A stretch of DNA of 64,000 nt, taken from Imbroritus primus (GTDB lineage: Bacteria; Pseudomonadota; Gammaproteobacteria; Burkholderiales; Burkholderiaceae). A program made the translations under genes and the position numbers. The stretch covers positions 372,001 to 436,000 of the forward strand of contig NZ_OZ201293.1 in NCBI RefSeq assembly GCF_964332355.1, in the 5' to 3' direction. Below are positions 63,158 through 64,000 of this stretch, piece after piece. The stretch's first letter is position 1. Each line of letters begins with the position of its first letter. The notes beneath the pieces are model-generated. The model was not told the DNA's origin. It did no database searches and worked only from the letters and a program-made list of their open reading frames with translations.

Positions 63158-64000
63158 TCAGCCGATCTCGATGCAGTTGCGGCCGGCCGCCTTGGCGCGA
63201 TACAGCGCCTGGTCGCTGCGCGACAGTGCCAGTTCGGGCGTGCCGTCGCTTGCATACATGGCGGCGATGCCGATGCTCACCGTCAGCGCGATGGGCCCCT
63301 GGCCTTCCGGCTGCAGCGGAGTGGTCTCGAGGCTTTCCTGCAGGCGACGGGCGAAGGCCGCTGCGGCTGCCGTGTCGGCGCCATGCAGGATTACTGCGAA
63401 CTCCTCGCCGCCCATGCGTCCGGCGACATCCGCCTGGCGCAACTGCCGGCGCAGCAGGCTGGCGAAGTGGCGCAGTGCGGCGTCGCCGGTGGCATGTCCC
63501 CAGCGGTCATTGATCGACTTGAAGTAGTCAAGGTCCAGCATCAGCACTGCCGCCATGCGCGTGCTGTCGCGTTGCAGGCGGGCCAGTTCCGCCGCAAGGC
63601 TGGTCATGAAGGCGTGGCGGTTGGGCAGTTGCGTAAGGGAGTCGGTCGTTGCGAGGGCTTGCCACTGGGTTTCGATGCGCTTGCGCTCGGTGGCGTCGGT
63701 GATCAGGCCGTGCCACACCGTGGTCCCATCCTCGAGGCGTTGCGGACGTGCGTGGCCGTACCGCCAGCGCAATCCCTGGCGCGGCAGCATCACACGGTAT
63801 TCGAGTTGCCATGGCTTTTGCTGTGTCGCCGAGATCTCGAATGACGTCAGATAGGTTTGCAGGTCATCGGGATGGATGCGCGCATGGATCGCCTCCGGCG
63901 CAATCGTACTGTCTTCCTCCGGATCCAGCTCATACATGTCGGCGATGCCCGCGCTCACATATGAATAGTGCGTCGTGCCATCGGCACGCTGCTGTCGCTG
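63158..64000 (-). CDS. PAS-GGDEF diguanylate cyclase (5' end outside window)
   Basis: Makes cyclic di-GMP. The visible 280 residues hold the end of a PAS domain (YEL and HARIHPDDL, then a PAC-type WQLEYRV) and a full GGDEF domain (DSLTQLPNRHAF at the start). The active site is GGEEF in GRMGGEEFAVIL, and RQAD five residues before it is a good inhibitory I-site. The frame stays open through position 64000, so the N-terminus, which may hold more sensor domains, lies beyond. An internal GTG at 63958 is not the true start. Confidence 0.92.
   Translation of the reverse strand, partial: QRQQRADGTTHYSYVSAGIADMYELDPEEDSTIAPEAIHARIHPDDLQTYLTSFEISATQQKPWQLEYRVMLPRQGLRWRYGHARPQRLEDGTTVWHGLITDATERKRIETQWQALATTDSLTQLPNRHAFMTSLAAELARLQRDSTRMAAVLMLDLDYFKSINDRWGHATGDAALRHFASLLRRQLRQADVAGRMGGEEFAVILHGADTAAAAAFARRLQESLETTPLQPEGQGPIALTVSIGIAAMYASDGTPELALSRSDQALYRAKAAGRNCIEIG

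Overview
The window looks like chromosome of a high-G+C betaproteobacterium in Burkholderiales, most like the Ralstonia/Cupriavidus branch. This rests on protein character and conserved gene neighbourhoods: tRNA-Gln/prs/rplY/pth, kdsD-kdsC-lptC-lptA-lptB-rpoN-hpf-ptsN-hprK-rapZ, and mutM/dynamin-like/mutY. No species can be named from the sequence alone. There is no rRNA, CRISPR array or recognisable insertion sequence.

Layout. 0-2.4 kb: the end of an M16 peptidase, then rsmD, coaD and a YfhL ferredoxin on the plus strand. 2.5-6.7 kb: a BCCT transporter and a Tat-exported PhoX phosphatase on the minus strand; phoX has four tandem PHO half-sites. 6.8-13 kb: minus-strand housekeeping genes (pth, rplY, prs, tRNA-Gln, ispE, lolB and a TPR protein). 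13-17.4 kb: mutM, a dynamin-like GTPase and mutY. 17.4-27.3 kb: a long minus-strand block for PTS-Ntr regulation, sigma-54 and LPS export (LON-domain protein, rapZ, psiF, hprK, ptsN, hpf, rpoN, lptBAC, kdsC, kdsD). 27.4-37.2 kb: a Kef-type antiporter, a BrnT/BrnA toxin-antitoxin pair with twin operators, apt, several membrane and small proteins, and a Na/Pi symporter. 37.3-41 kb: one giant ankyrin-repeat protein. 41-46 kb: uvrA, an MFS transporter and ssb. 46-48.2 kb: an AT-richer accessory insert with two divergent genes, an unknown 210-residue protein and a ComEC-like metallo-beta-lactamase-fold hydrolase. 48.3-50 kb: an ECF sigma factor with an exported ferritin-like protein and a cytochrome c. 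50.4-60.8 kb: an AEC carrier, a LysR regulator and a divergent catabolic operon. 60.9-64 kb: PhoD, an SH3 protein and a truncated diguanylate cyclase.

How the genes work together. The lpt/kds genes make and export LPS. rpoN, hpf, ptsN, hprK and rapZ form the nitrogen-PTS control group. The catabolic operon (crotonase, 3-hydroxyacyl-CoA dehydrogenase, thiolase, glutaryl-CoA-dehydrogenase-like enzyme, NDP-forming acyl-CoA ligase, Bug solute-binding protein) forms a complete route for uptake, activation and beta-oxidation of what is probably a dicarboxylic acid. PhoX, PhoD and the Na/Pi symporter suggest good phosphate-scavenging capacity.

The parts least explained by known biology are the AT-richer two-gene insert, the ankyrin giant, the ECF/ferritin/cytochrome operon, and several precise DNA symmetries at promoters (phoX, mutM/TPR, brnTA, the dynamin-like gene).
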